Numbered from the stretch's first letter, positions 36,531 to 48,320 are shown. The stretch is DNA of 64,000 nt from Homalodisca vitripennis (GCF_021130785.1 NW_025777589.1:58769-122768); one strand, 5' to 3'. A program made the numbers and translations. Notes: generated by a model from the letters alone, not told the origin.

Positions 36531-38185
36531 TTAAGCTACGTTTTCCTAGCTCCGCGACAGGGCTTGCTGCGTGCTACGTAATTAAGGCCAAGTGCGCAGC
36601 GTGGTTAGTTGAAGCGCACTTAAATACTGCGCAGCGCAAATTGTGTTTTCCTAGGATTTGTCATTTTACGCAGCGTAACGCGCGACTTAAACTCTCTCCT
36701 CGTCCAGTTTCATATTTTGAAGAAATGTTCAGTTTTCATTGATATGGACCGGAAAAGGAATGTTTTGGCAAAGTTATTGCTCTTCGCAGACGAGAAAATG
36801 GACGAGGATGTCGACATTGCTGTTACTCTTTTATAAAATTGTATGCAATTCTATTTTTTCAGGTTTCAGGCTACGGGAGAATCATACCGATCATTGGCTT
36901 TCCAATACAGAATTTCTGCGTCTACAATATCAAATTTTGTCCCAGACGTTTTGACAGTTATCAAGGACAAAATAGAACATGTGCATTTGCCACCATCATC
37001 GGAGATTGATTGAAAACAGAAAGCCGAAAAATTCTGGGTCAACTGAGATTTTCGAAATTGTATATCTGCAATAGACGGAAAACACGTAAGGATAGTTGCA
37101 CCAGCTCATTCAGGATCCCTTTTTCACAATTTTAAGAACTTTTTCTCCATTGCATTGTTTGCTATGGCTAACGCAAACTGAAAATTTGTACTGACCAATG
37201 TCGGAGCATACGGTAAAGAAGGAGATGCTGGAATCTTAAAAAAGTCTAAAATGGGGAAATTGATTCAAGACGGAACTATTTTCCCACCTCCTGAAAACCT
37301 ACCTTCTTCTGAAATTAAGGTACCATTTGTTGCAGTAGGAGAAGAAGCATTTAAACTGGGCAATCATGTCATGAAACCCTACACGCACAAACAAGCAATC
37401 CAAGATGTTCATAAACGACACTTTAACTACGCCACTTGTCGTGCTGGAAGAGTAACTAAAAATGCATTTTGTATTTTGTGTCTCATTTTCAGAATTTTTT
37501 TCACACCAATAAACTTGAAACCAGAAACAGTCGACCTAGTCATATTCGTAAGTTGATGTCTTCATAACTGGATCAGGGATGACTTTATTACACGCAACCC
37601 CAAAGTGACTCATCCACAGCACGAACTTCCTACACAAAACATGATGCCTTTGGCTTATGTCGGAGGCTATGCTAAAGCAGAAGGGTTTAAAGTAAGAAGC
37701 AGTTTTACTAATTACTTTAATGGAGCTTACTACTCAAATAAAATAAAAGCTCTGTATCAGAAAAAACCTTTTTAATGTGAGCAAACTTTGCAGCTTAGTA
37801 ATTAAGGGGATGAGAGTTTATTTATTTTAATGTTCACTACCTCAGGTTTATAAACGCCAAATTTAAAGATTTGTATTACCATCAGTAGAACTTGTACATT
37901 ATCTCATCTGTTCACTATAAGCATTAATTTGATTCATCTAAATTTGTTCAAGTTAACATGAAAGTGTATATAATAATAATATACACACAGTCGTCAGCCC
38001 TGCTGCGCGGTGCGTGATTGACTGCTCTCGAGGCAGTGCTCCCAGTCGCGCAGCAAAGGCCACGCAGCGCGTAGCTAGGAAGACACCTCCATTGGTTTAC
38101 AGAGAACCAGTGGTTTCGTCAGTTACGGAGCACGGAGCACGCAGCGCAAAAAGCCCAGTCGCGGAGCTAGGAAAACGTAGCTTTA
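36531..38185 (+). mobile_element. PIF/Harbinger DNA transposon, full length with TIRs and TTA target duplication
   Basis: The element (36534-38182, 1649 bp) starts AGCTACGTTTTCCTAGCTCC and ends with the inverse, GGAGCTAGGAAAACGTAGCT. Inverted similarity extends over about 40 bp (GCGAC(A/T)GGGCTT and onward). Each end is bordered by TTA (36531-36533 and 38183-38185), the 3-bp target duplication typical of Harbinger. Both subterminal regions carry many CGCAGCGC/GCGCAGCG words. The transposase inside is broken. There is no second (Myb/MADF) ORF, as expected for a short relic. Confidence 0.88.
36744..37775 (+). pseudogene. Harbinger transposase (HARBI1-like nuclease), decayed
   Basis: Starting at ATG 36744 (MDRKRNVLAKLLLF), the frame is interrupted after about 30 codons and then resumes. 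It gives a helical region (SYRSLAFQYRISASTISNFV), CISAIDGKHVRI (first catalytic Asp), TNVGAYGKEGDAGIL and CRAGRVTKNAFCIL. It ends with a tail, YYSNKIKALYQKKPF, stopping at 37775. In active relatives the second and third motifs read DVGAYG and R.VENAFG. Here the Asp is replaced by Asn and the Glu by Lys, so two catalytic-region residues are lost besides the stops. The 101-residue ORF at 37251-37556 is the longest intact piece. Confidence 0.88.
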
Positions 38186-38239
38186 AGGATAATATCTAGA
38201 ATAATTCTTCCTTGGTGTAATTAAAGAATCCATATACTT

Positions 38240-39005
38240 ATTTTATCATGGATAATAGGAAGTCTTGAAAAGGAAGAGAATACACCACTGTAGGTATCGC
38301 ATCATACAACTCATAGAAAATTAAACACCAGCTTCTTGAAAAAAAAACAAGATCTTAAAATTTAGTTCAAACAAGCAAATGGTATGGCTGTTCTCAAAAC
38401 ATGTTCTCAAAAATTATTATTATTTTTATAATAATGTGCGAGAGTTAAATGAGCTCTTTGTTAAGAGAGAGTTAAAAGGCAGACTATACAGTTGTTTAAG
38501 AAATCTGTATCAACTATGTTAAGAATAATGTAAAGGCTCTGAAAAGTTTTAACAAAATTCAACTTTTTGCAAAGTATCGGGTCTTATTTTACTTGTTTAC
38601 GGCAATAGTGATTTTCATTTAATCATATATTTGATACAGTTTTGTAACTTTAATGGTTTGGATGAATCTAAACTACCATAAGTACTAACTTGTAATGTAT
38701 AATAAATTAAAATTAAAATTCTATGACGCGTACTGAGATTGATTGATACTGTTATTTAATTCTGTTGTTTAAGAGATGCTTACTAAGGCATTCTGAAAAT
38801 AGTGAAACTCCACCAGGGTTCGCTCTCGATTTACAAGTTCAACATATGCATACTGATTTATTCTACTTTGTCATGACAAACAAATTAAATTATTATTTGT
38901 TACCGAGACCAATTTTATATTCTAAAAGCCATCGGAATTTAATAATACATTTCCATTACTATATAACTTTAAATTCCCATCTCCTTTCATTGTTATTGAA
39001 GAGAA

Positions 39006-39037
<32 letters not shown>

Positions 39038-39060
39038 CTTTATGAAAATTTGTAAGTATA
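38240..39060 (+). repeat. Array unit 10 (leader half)
   Basis: GTCTTGAAAAGGAAGAGAATAC (38262, shared with 15276) is followed by AATTAAACACCAGC (shared with 3340). Next come a segment at 38490-38700 that is duplicated at 39745-39985, and CTCCACCAGGGTTCGCTCTC (about 38810) as the leader. The CTCTGGTG position is taken over by GAAGAGAAATA and a GT microsatellite. Later blocks are missing. Confidence 0.55.
39009..39036. repeat. (TG)n microsatellite
   Basis: About 14 TG dinucleotides. It produces the VCVCVC and HTHTHT runs in ORFs on either strand, which are not genes. Confidence 0.95.
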
Positions 39061-39699
39061 TATTTCTTACACGTTGAAAGTTTATATGCTATGCCAATGA
39101 TGTAATTCTCCAGCAGGCGACGGCGCTGCAAAAAATAAACGATTTCGAAGCGCCTGCATATTATAAACTGCAATTACGAGATAGTTACGTTTATAAATAG
39201 CCAAACAATACTTGAAGGCGCTAATTTAATATGTACATTGCCTTTAAGATAAGTTTCTTGTTGATCTTAAAGCTCGACCATTTTATAATGAAGTACATGC
39301 ACGTGTACAGTAGCTATAAACATACATGGACTTTCTTGATCGTGGCAACAAGGCAAACTCTATATCGGCGTTTGAATTATAATTCACTTGCACCAGTATT
39401 GCACATTAACGGGAAAATTTTGCAAAAAGCGTGCGAAGCCGCTGTAAATAGCTAGTCATATATAAAACAACAGGAAACACGTAGAATATGTTTTTTAAAA
39501 TAAAAATTGGCAACTCATTATTGTGCCATTTTTTAATCCAAGTCACTACATACTAGTAATATTCCTGTGTTGCACTAAAGTAAGCAATTTAAAATACACA
39601 TGTTCACAGACATGGCACGTCTAAAATAAAGCACTGAGTAAATATACTTGTACAAAAAATATGATATTTTCAAAATAAACATGTCTGCCTTACAAAGGA

Positions 39700-41760
39700 A
39701 CTTTGTTCTGGAAAGTAAAGACGCTAAGACTCCGTCATAGCTGGACGATAAGTGTGACAGACGTTTAAGAAAACTGGATCAAGTATGTTAAGGATAATGA
39801 AAATGCATTGAAAAGTTTTGAAAATCCTTAACTTTTAACAAAGTACCTGATCTTATTTGTTCTTTTTTACTTACCGCATTGGTAAATTTTTCATATGAAA
39901 TATTTTCTACAATTTAACTAACGTTATTGGTTAGGATGAAACTAACCAACCTTAAATATAAGGTGAAACACAAGTTAATTTAAAATTGTTTACAGAGATA
40001 CATTTCATATGTTAACATTGCAATCTAAAACGACGTTTCCATTACTATGTAAATTGATATTCCCATTTTTTTTGACGTGACAACGTCTTAAATTAGGTTG
40101 CGGCTCGGAGTCACTCATGAAAAAGTGTAACGCCCGGTAACGTTAAGATGCCCGTCCAGTGGGTCCGCCGCACGGGATCCGCACGGGATAAAGCAGATAA
40201 CTGTGGGTCCGCCGCACGGGATAAAGCAGATAACTATGTTTATTCGTGAAAATGTGGAGTGCTTAGATTCGTCATTTACAACAACTACAACAATAAAGGT
40301 AAATAATTGTACACTGATATTTCATTATCGTAAACTATGATTGATTGATTAATTGTTAGATTGACACAAAAGTTGAGAAACTGAGTTTATAGGTTATGTC
40401 ATACTATTGACAAATGTTGATAGTGTTAAGTAAATTATTAGTTTAAATCACTCTGCAATCAATCGTAATTCAGTCGATTGAGAAGAAACAGCGCGTATTG
40501 CTAGTCAAACATTTAAAATAACAAATTATAACCTCTAACCTGTCATAACAGTGCGACCAAACAAACGAACTAAACCGACCAATCACCACGCGCGGAGTTA
40601 GAATTTAACTGTGTTTAGCAAGAATTTCAAATTCCAATTTTAGTAAATGTTTTATTCAACTTTACCATTTACAATAACAAATTTTAATTAATTTCAAATT
40701 ATGTACAATGTTTTAGTAAACAAAATATATTTCTATAGTTAAAATTTGTGCAATTCTTATTTTCATTCAATTCCTTGTTCCTATTGTGCAATTTAATAAT
40801 ATTCATATCAATAAATATTCTACCGAGAAAAAGACGTTGTCACGTAAAATCTTCGCCCGTAAAACCGACTTTACAGGCAACCATAATTTTTTTATTGAAG
40901 TACATAAGAGAACTCTGGTGTTAATTTAAGAAAATAATTGAATATATTAAAAATAAATACCATATTTCTCTTATAATCTCCGAACAATATGTTTTTAATT
41001 TATTGAATTTTAACAATTAAACATAATCTTAGATAGATAGCATAAACCATTTTTAACTCATTTTCTACACTTTACATACTTAAATATGTCAGAAAATTTG
41101 TTGTAAAATACAAGTTACAAAATACTTTTCATAAACATATATTATATCAACTACATAAAATTGATTAATAAATTATTATTATGTAATGATGATTGACAGG
41201 TACATTAAATACAAATTCTCCCTGTGCGCTTTGGGTACAGAGAGGATTAAAACAGCTGAAAACACTAGGTTAGTATTAAAAAAATGTAATTGGAGTTTAA
41301 AAAAATTACATAATAACACAATAATAAATACAATATAAAAATTCAATTTCCTTTATAAAACCGCGTAATTATTACACATTTCCCCATATCTATTACTGTG
41401 ATTAATAGTCACTAAAACTGGTTTGGGTAGCAAGAGATAGTGGAGAAATTGCGATTTCTAATTTACAAAAGTAACTCATTCATGTGATTCCTGCCTGACC
41501 CTGGTCCTGGACCTGGTCTTCATGCCTGTGGCCATTACGATATTCAAATTCGAAATCACTGCAACATAAAACATTTGAATTAACTAAAAAAGTTTAATAT
41601 TGTAGTCCTCTGTAAAATGGTTCTAGAGTACACACTGTTGAATATATTTCGGTCTGGTCTGGTATATAAGTTACTCGTTGACATTGCAGCTACAGTAGTT
41701 GCCCCATACACATATATTTTTATAGAGATCAACCTGTAAATGCAATAAAAGATAAAATAA
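39700..41760 (+). repeat. Array unit 11, interrupted by a TIR element
   Basis: Leader sequence at 39745-40060 matches 38490-38960 (including TTTCCATTACTAT). It is interrupted at about 40070 and resumes at about 40888 with TTATTGAAGTACATAAGAGAACTCTGGTG. The hairpin follows at 41216-41250 (CTCCCTGTGC loop GTACAGAGAG), then CACTAAAACTGG (about 41409) and a CCTGACCCTGGTCCTGG block (about 41489). The GTTTCCATGG block is lost. Confidence 0.65.
40072..40887. mobile_element. Non-autonomous DNA transposon with ACGTGACAACGTC inverted ends
   Basis: The left end GACGTGACAACGTCTTA (about 40074) is inverted at AAAGACGTTGTCACGT (about 40830-40845). About 40 bp of extra sequence (CTTCGCCCGTAAAACCGACT...) lies outside the right inverted motif. 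Comparison with unit 10 shows the array sequence resuming in a T-run on both sides, so the insertion spans about 816 bp with a poly-T target. An internal tandem duplication of GTGGGTCCGCCGCACGGGAT-type sequence lies at 40158-40228. It has no ORF. The superfamily is undetermined. Its less decayed look suggests a younger insertion. Confidence 0.7.
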
Positions 41761-42840
41761 AATTATTAATTACTACAAAGTTTCAATAAGAAAACTTTTA
41801 ATGATTACTTGGTAAACGTGCCTAACGGGCATAGCCTATGAGGAAAAAGTACCATATTCATTTAATCAGATATAAAACAAAAAGGAAAAAAAATGAAATA
41901 TGTATTCCTATAGGGCAGTTGTAATTCAAAATAAAAAAGCAAAGTACTTTTAACATAATTTTTAAATTTTATGTTTGTCATACTTTATCATTTATGTCCT
42001 AAAACACTATAGTTGAGATATTGTATACAGGGGACACTTAAATATAAAATTTTACTGTATTGCTAATTAATTTGTCTATTTTTTGCAACTATAACACTTA
42101 CATAGATTAGAAAAAACTGCTTTGGTATATCCGATTAAAACCATCAGGAATACAGTTATAAACTATAAAATATTTCTCTTAAATCTTATTAAAAATAATA
42201 GTACACAAATACGGATCCTCACACCTGAATCTTGAATGCTTCGTTCATACGGAGTGCAGGTGTGTATTAGATGTAGCAGGGATGCTTTAACATAGCATAG
42301 GTTAATTCTTAGGTAAAAGCTATATAATTGCAATAATAACAACTGTATATGTGTACGAGTTATTAAGATTCATACTGATCGTTTTTGTTTTATAAATAAT
42401 CGTCGATATAGTTTAAAAAGCACGTTAGTATCTCATTTATATAATTATAAACTGTTTGGTACATGTGTTTATTTCAGTTAAAGAATAAATAATGTAAATG
42501 AAACATGAAGGTTGTCGTAAAAATGTTAAAAAAAGGATATAATTACTCTTAAAAATGAAAAATTTTACAATTCACCACGCAATTAAACCTGGCCATTTTA
42601 CAAAAACTAAAAAAACATTACTGAACAAAATTATTTAAGAATTAATGTTACAGATCTGAATACGCTAGATCGTTGAGACTAGTATAGGAGATGTCATGGG
42701 CGCAATTGCAAAGAAGACCAAATTACAAGACTTTATGAATAGGAGAGGAGAAGATATATAAAACGCTCGAGAGGTTATAATTTTACATAGTATAGGACTG
42801 ACAAACTTACCGAAGTTGTCTTCATAGGCCGGACATCACT
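41760..42840. other. AT-rich interval, no array block seen
   Basis: No array landmark is recognised here. On the minus strand the region just left of 42844 stays open for some distance in one frame (see the next entry), but no gene is assigned. Confidence 0.35.
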
Positions 42841-42843
42841 TCA

Positions 42844-43088
42844 CTATATTTTTTTTGGCAATTGGAAAACCAGTCGGAACTCTTCTGTAGGTGTCTCTGG
42901 TCTTAAACAGACTCGGAATACGGTTTTAACGTCTTCGTTGACAACTATTTTTTGCATCTCTTCCGACAGATACAGACTCCAGTTTTCAGGAGTCAATTTT
43001 AAGTTAGTTCCAAAATTGCCTTGTGAATATCACCAAATTCTGGAATTTTCCACATATTTCCTTGATATGTCCATGCTATAATGTACAT
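42844..43088 (-). pseudogene. Unrecognised broken coding fragment (about 80 residues, one frameshift)
   Basis: An ATG at 43088, with AAAA before it, opens MYIIAWTYQGNMWKIPEFGD and reads to a stop at 43004. Overlapping in another frame, 43029-42844 reads LTPENWSLYLSEEMQKIV, NEDVKTVFRVCLRP and EEFRLVFQLPKKI, then a stop. The two parts join naturally with a single frameshift near 43010. Amino-acid composition is protein-like, and a strong 5' splice-site match (TTCG/GTAAGT) lies on the same strand about 35 nt after the stop, near 42810. I do not recognise the family. It may be a decayed host exon, an unknown transposon protein, or a gene with an assembly indel. Confidence 0.45.
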
Positions 43089-43970
43089 TTTTAAAACCTT
43101 ATCTTAGACAATTCAATTCATAGTGTAAAACAAAAACCTCAATTGCTTTATATAATTAAGACAAAACATACTGCAATAATATTTCATAGGCCTAGTCCAA
43201 AAAAATGCAAGTGTGAAATTCTCAGGAATAATTGGTGAACATTATATATCATAAAATTCTGTTAAATGATTTCATTAATTATTATAAAAGAAATTCACTG
43301 ACACAACTGGTTAATTACACTAATTACTATACGATGGTTAATATAGGTTATATAAAATATCTTACCATTTGTTTACGTTCAATTCCACATAATTAAGATG
43401 TGCTCACGTTATATCGAGCTAAAATAATAAAAGGGCAGTATCTTTTATATTGTACAGATTTTCTCTGTATCTAAATGTAATCAATTACTCTTAATTGTTG
43501 TTTATCGTTACTGAAGAAATGTGTGCATAGTAATGCCTCACTAGTTTATCTGCCTATTTTTCATAAATTTACTAGATCTCTTTACTCAACAATGTATGTA
43601 GTATGAGTTTTTAATTTTATTAAATACATATTGAAAGAACAAAAAGGATGGTGGAGTATAAAATGCAATTCGTTTGCTGAAGGTGGGAAAAAACATGCTT
43701 AGGATCTACTTAACCTTACTATCCTAATTTAACCCAGTTTTAAAATATAAAGAACAGTCCACTAACAAACTACCGATTACGTTATTGGCATATAAAACAT
43801 AAATCTATACTAAAACCGTTAGATTAGAAAAAATATTGAGAAGTTGAAGGTGGAATTTATTTTACTGTAGCCCTCGTAATAAAAAAAAACTGTAAGACTC
43901 AAAAGACTAGGATAAAAAACCATACAAATAATTACATAACTAGTATTTAAATATAAATAAATGTTGTTGT
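43089..43970. other. AT-rich interval, no gene seen
   Basis: No ORF, array landmark or inverted repeat is recognised. Confidence 0.35.
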
Positions 43971-43974
43971 CTTT

Positions 43975-44660
43975 TGAAGAAAATTGTAAACCAACTCACC
44001 CTGCACGTTTGGGTACACGGGTTAACAATAGCACAAATCAAAAGTTTTCTAGCTTTTCTTTAAAAAGTAAGAATGGGATTTCATGAATACGGTAGGAATT
44101 TTCCAGTTATAGAAATAAACTCAATAAACAATTTGTAGAAGTGTAAACATTCTCATGCAAGTAACTCATCTGCAAGTCCTGATCCTGGTCCTGGTCCTCG
44201 TTGCATGTTTGTTAATGGTTACACTCTGCGCTGAGATTGTGAGACATTTGATATATAACTTTAATGTCCAAAATACTATTTCACCTTAAACCATTTCTTT
44301 GTCGTTACCATAGATATACATGACTTCCATATCTATTGCTTATATTATTAATACAATTTGTTTGTACTCTAGTCATAACCTTTTACCTTCAATTGTGGTT
44401 TTACCTCAATTCTGCTAACATGCATTCAACGGAATTTGTACAATATAAGTGATTATACACTAATATGAGTACCTACCATACAGACACATATTTTAATAAA
44501 GACCAATTCTAAAGATTTTTCCCTGGTTAGGTTATGGTGTATGTGTTAATATATTACTGTTCAGTTTTTAACCGTTTACACTACTACTAATTTGTTAATT
44601 GACAGAAATATTTCGTAGATATTAAAGATTATTGTTATGAGGAAACCAGGGTCTATATAG
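43975..44660 (+). repeat. Array unit 12 (3' part)
   Basis: A degenerate hairpin (CACCCTGCACGTTTGGGTACACGGG, about 43997) is followed by GTCCTGATCCTGGTCCTGG (about 44177) and TTTGTCGTTACCATAGATATAC (about 44299). The middle block is missing. Confidence 0.55.
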
Positions 44661-45655
44661 GTTTTATTATTTGTTACTTTTTAAAGTGCAGTTCATTTCA
44701 AGTTCATATGATATTTACATGCATCGAATGCTTACGATTTAAATTAACAGGAAATCGTTAAACAGTTTTACTACGTTAACATAAATTATTCTAGTATATA
44801 ATACAATTTCGTACATATAAAACTATAAATATTTTTTAGCGTAAGAGTAAGATTTAATTACGGCCGTTTTGTATAAAATAGTAATGGTTTTTCGTTCAAA
44901 ATTTTGAATAATTATTGATAGTGTATGTAAATATTTCCTACAAATTAACGAGTAAAATCCAATTTATTTTCTTATAATGTACAGATCACCATAACAAGTT
45001 AGTTCACTTAAATTACAAGTTAGTTAGACACCTTAAATAATACAATTTATACCAATAGGTCAATACAATTTCTGCAATGTCGAGAAACGTAAAAACAAAC
45101 GAATATTAAACTTAACGATTATATTCAATCACTTTAAGAGTAATTGATATATTAACAAAAAACTAAACCCACACAGCATGATTTCGCCTGATTGTGCTCT
45201 AGGGGATCACTCTATACACTTCCATCCATAGTTAGGTCAATTAGACCTACTTATGTGATTGTCATGGACTTCAATCCAAAATCATATAAACAAATTATAC
45301 AGATGCTTATGTGTCTGACAGTATTATAAGGTTTAAGATATAAACCATTAGAACAATTTAAAGTCGCGTATGTTTTCCAATGTTGTACCTATTTTGTAGT
45401 TTTAACCACGATCACGGAAGAACCATTACGTTACATTGTACAGAATGCGAGAATTGTAGAAAAGTCTAGTTAGAAAAGATTTCAAATCTCCTATGTTTAT
45501 GATTGTATCTTATTTTAGGTCATACGCTCCGTATAATATGTATGTATTGTGTTCCAAACTTAGTTAATTTTAAATTATATTAAAGCAAATCGTTCTGTGG
45601 ATACTTTTAGTGTGTTTATAGTTTCGCAGACGACATATCTCTCTTTCACAACACA
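44660..45655. other. AT-rich interval, no gene seen
   Basis: Unassigned. Confidence 0.4.
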
Positions 45656-45970
45656 AATAACCTGAATTTACTCCCTGCACGTCATACTGTTGTTTGTGGT
45701 GGGTTGTGCTGAGTAACCGGCTGCTTCTTGCTATCTGGAGGACTCTCAAAGGCGGGCTGATCACTCCGAGTAACTGCGGCCTGAGCGTGGCTGAGGTGTA
45801 ATAACAGCTTGTCACTCGGGGCCTCTCCCTGGACTACGTAGTGGCTGAAACCTGTGGTGACAGAATCACATAGCCTACGCCCGGTATATGTGAATCGTCT
45901 ACGTCCTTAGCGTCTGCGGCCTTCAACCTCACCAGATAGCATCTTGACAGTGAGACCTAGGTTTTGTCTT
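45655..45970. other. GC-rich island of unknown nature
   Basis: About 315 bp stands out from the AT-rich flanks (CGGCTGCTTCTTGC, AACTGCGGCCTGAGCGTGG, CTACGCCCGG). The minus-strand 81-residue ORF 45570-45815 partly overlaps it but has no motif. No inverted ends and no copy elsewhere in the window were seen. It could be an old TE fragment, a promoter-like island or a structured RNA. Confidence 0.4.
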
Positions 45971-46541
45971 ACATTTTTTATACCTATTCCGACTAACTTT
46001 AAAGTATTTCATTCTAAAAAATGCTACAAAGTTTCAGATGGATATTTTTTGAAATGACTCTTGTTTATTATTGTCTAGTCCGCGTAAATAAAAACAAATT
46101 CTAAGCATAATAGAGACGTTTACTTTGATCATATAAGTTTTCCATAAGTAATATAGCTACTCCTAAGATGTTTGAATTTAAAGACTTCACCTTTTCTGTC
46201 ATAGTTTAAAAGTACTTTTTACTGCATCTATAGATAAAATTTTAATTTAATTTATCTTACATACATGACTATTATTTGGAACAATCGGTGTCGTCCTTTA
46301 GTTCATTTAGTTCATGGTGTAAAAGGAGTATATTGGAAAGTTAATTTACCATCAAGAAGATTGCAAACACACCTGCATACCTGTCAGTATTAGTTTGACT
46401 AAAAAAAATATTAGTGCTAAAAATGTTATGGAACTGTAAAGAAGGTAGCCAACTATTATGCTGGACATACTAATTTTAATAAGAAATAAGAATAATAAAT
46501 TATCGAATAAAAGAATATAACAACTAAGTAGTAACTTCTTC

Positions 46542-46940
46542 TTACGATTTTTACTTCCTCTAAATGATCAAGTTTGGTCATCTCTCCGGACGAGGCGTGG
46601 CCGTGCACCAGTCCGAAGACCTCACTAAATCATTCAATCGGTAGTAGCGACGGGCGGTATGTACAAATGGCAGGGACGTAATCAACGCGAGCTTATTACT
46701 CGCGCTTACTGGGAATTCTTCGTTCACGGGGAACTATTGCAAGCCCTAATCCCTAGCACGAAGGAGTTTCAACAGGTAACCCGGGCCTTTCAGCCAGGGA
46801 AGACACGCTGATTCCTTCAGTATTGCGCGCGTGTGGCCCAGGACATCTAAGGGCATCACAGACCTGTTATTGCTCAGTCTTATGCGGCTAGAAGCCGCCT
46901 GTCTCTCTAAGAATTTGATTCACCGGTAGCACTATTTTGG
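46542..46940 (-). pseudogene. 18S rRNA 3'-domain pseudogene fragment
   Basis: The minus strand carries about 400 nt of the small-subunit rRNA 3' major and minor domains. It runs from GACAGGCGGCTTCTAGCCGC, through GGTCTGTGATGCCCTTAGATG and TTTGTACATACCGCCCGTCG, to GATGACCAAACTTGATCATT and GGAAGTAAAA. The near-universal TTGTACACACCGCCC has a C-to-T change, with further substitutions elsewhere. The region after GGACTGGTGCACGG is shortened compared with insect 18S. Both ends are cut: no ITS1 or 5' domain follows. It is a dispersed rDNA relic, not a working gene. Confidence 0.92.
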
Positions 46941-48320
46941 ATACGCCTAGTTAGCAGACTTCAGTCTCGTTCGTTACCGGAATTAATTTCATAATTTATA
47001 TTTTGTCTATTTTTGATTTGCTATAAATCAGTATTTTAACAAGAAAACATGTGAATTCATTCCATTCCGGTAGAATATTTGATTTCTTCTTCGGTTACTG
47101 GATTAGCGTTAACGAAGCGTATCATTCGTGAAGCTGAAAAATGTAATGTCTCTCTATCTATCTATCCAATTGTTACTCTGTCTATCTCTCAGTCCGTCCG
47201 CATTATATCTTTTAGAGTTTATGACCTTTTGGCTTAAAATTTTGCAGGAATACAGGCAAAATTTTATTATAGGCAACAGTCAGTTGATAGTACATGTCAC
47301 TCCATTGGTTATAGCTAAGCATTTGTAAATGTTTCACATAGGTGTTATGTGGAACTGTAATTGTAATGAGAACGAAACAGAATAAATAAATTAGTAAAAT
47401 AGCTAAATACAATCATACGAGATCTTGACATTTGAATGTTAATATAGCGTATTTATAAAGAAAAATGAGAGAATAATAGGAAAAAGTGTTTTTAAAGTAT
47501 GAGAAATGATTATATTTTAGCGCAGTTTTAAGTTCTAGTAACTGGTAACCTTACTAACTGACCGTAACGGTTTTAATTTAAACGCAGCTGTAAACCTTAA
47601 CTCAATGGGAACAGTTGTATGTATGTGGTTGTTATCTCGAAAAGGATGGTCTGTAGAGTTATGAATAAAACCTTTTATAAATCATTTTCCATAGAGAAGA
47701 ACGAGTTGTATGGTGGTGCATTTCCATCAAGGGAATTTGTCTGAGCGTTACTGAAGCCTTTTACCCAGTAGGCTGAAAAAGTTCCTTTTTTGTCTGCTGG
47801 AGGACGTAAAACTGTCTTCCAGACATCTCAGCAATAGAATGAGCTTTACACTTTAAATAGTGCGTGCAATTTCAGTAAAAATCTTCCGTAACAGGTGGAG
47901 TGGTGTACTCCTACCTCCTTGTAATTAAAGTCATTGTGAAATAATACAGGTTTAATGACTGGAGGGTCTCTGAGCATATCTAAACTGAGGAGTGTTCTTG
48001 TTTTAAATAGTTATGTGAGAACAGTCTCTTTCAATAAATACATGCTCAATGCAATTTACTTTAAACTAATTTATTCCTATTGATGCGTATCTCCGAAATA
48101 AAACAATGCAGCACTCCAAACAGTTCATAACCTTTAATTTGCAAGAAAAAATTTTAATTTCATATTTAAAAATCTAAATACCACCTTTACTCGTCGCATG
48201 TACAAGGTTTTAAATTCAAGTAATCGTACACTTAAAATTGCGAAAAACTATCGACCTTAAATGTTCACTTAGAGTACCTAACCAAAATAAATTTTAACTC
48301 TCCGGCGAGTCTGGAGATTA
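46941..48320. other. AT-rich interval, no gene seen
   Basis: A short (CTAT)n-rich microsatellite lies at about 47150-47195. Overlapping 66-residue ORFs at 47128-47412 on both strands have no motif. Confidence 0.4.

Noticed and set aside
38014..38199. 61-residue plus-strand ORF with arginine/alanine-rich sequence
   Set aside because: It lies wholly in the GC-rich right subterminal region and TIR of the Harbinger element and runs into the TIR; composition explains it.
38765..39173. ORFs on both strands ending in VCVCVC / HTHTHT
   Set aside because: Driven by the TG microsatellite and not conserved in other array units.
46542..46940. Functional rRNA gene or bacterial contamination
   Set aside because: The sequence is eukaryotic 18S, only the 3' part is present, conserved bases are changed and no ITS or 28S adjoins.
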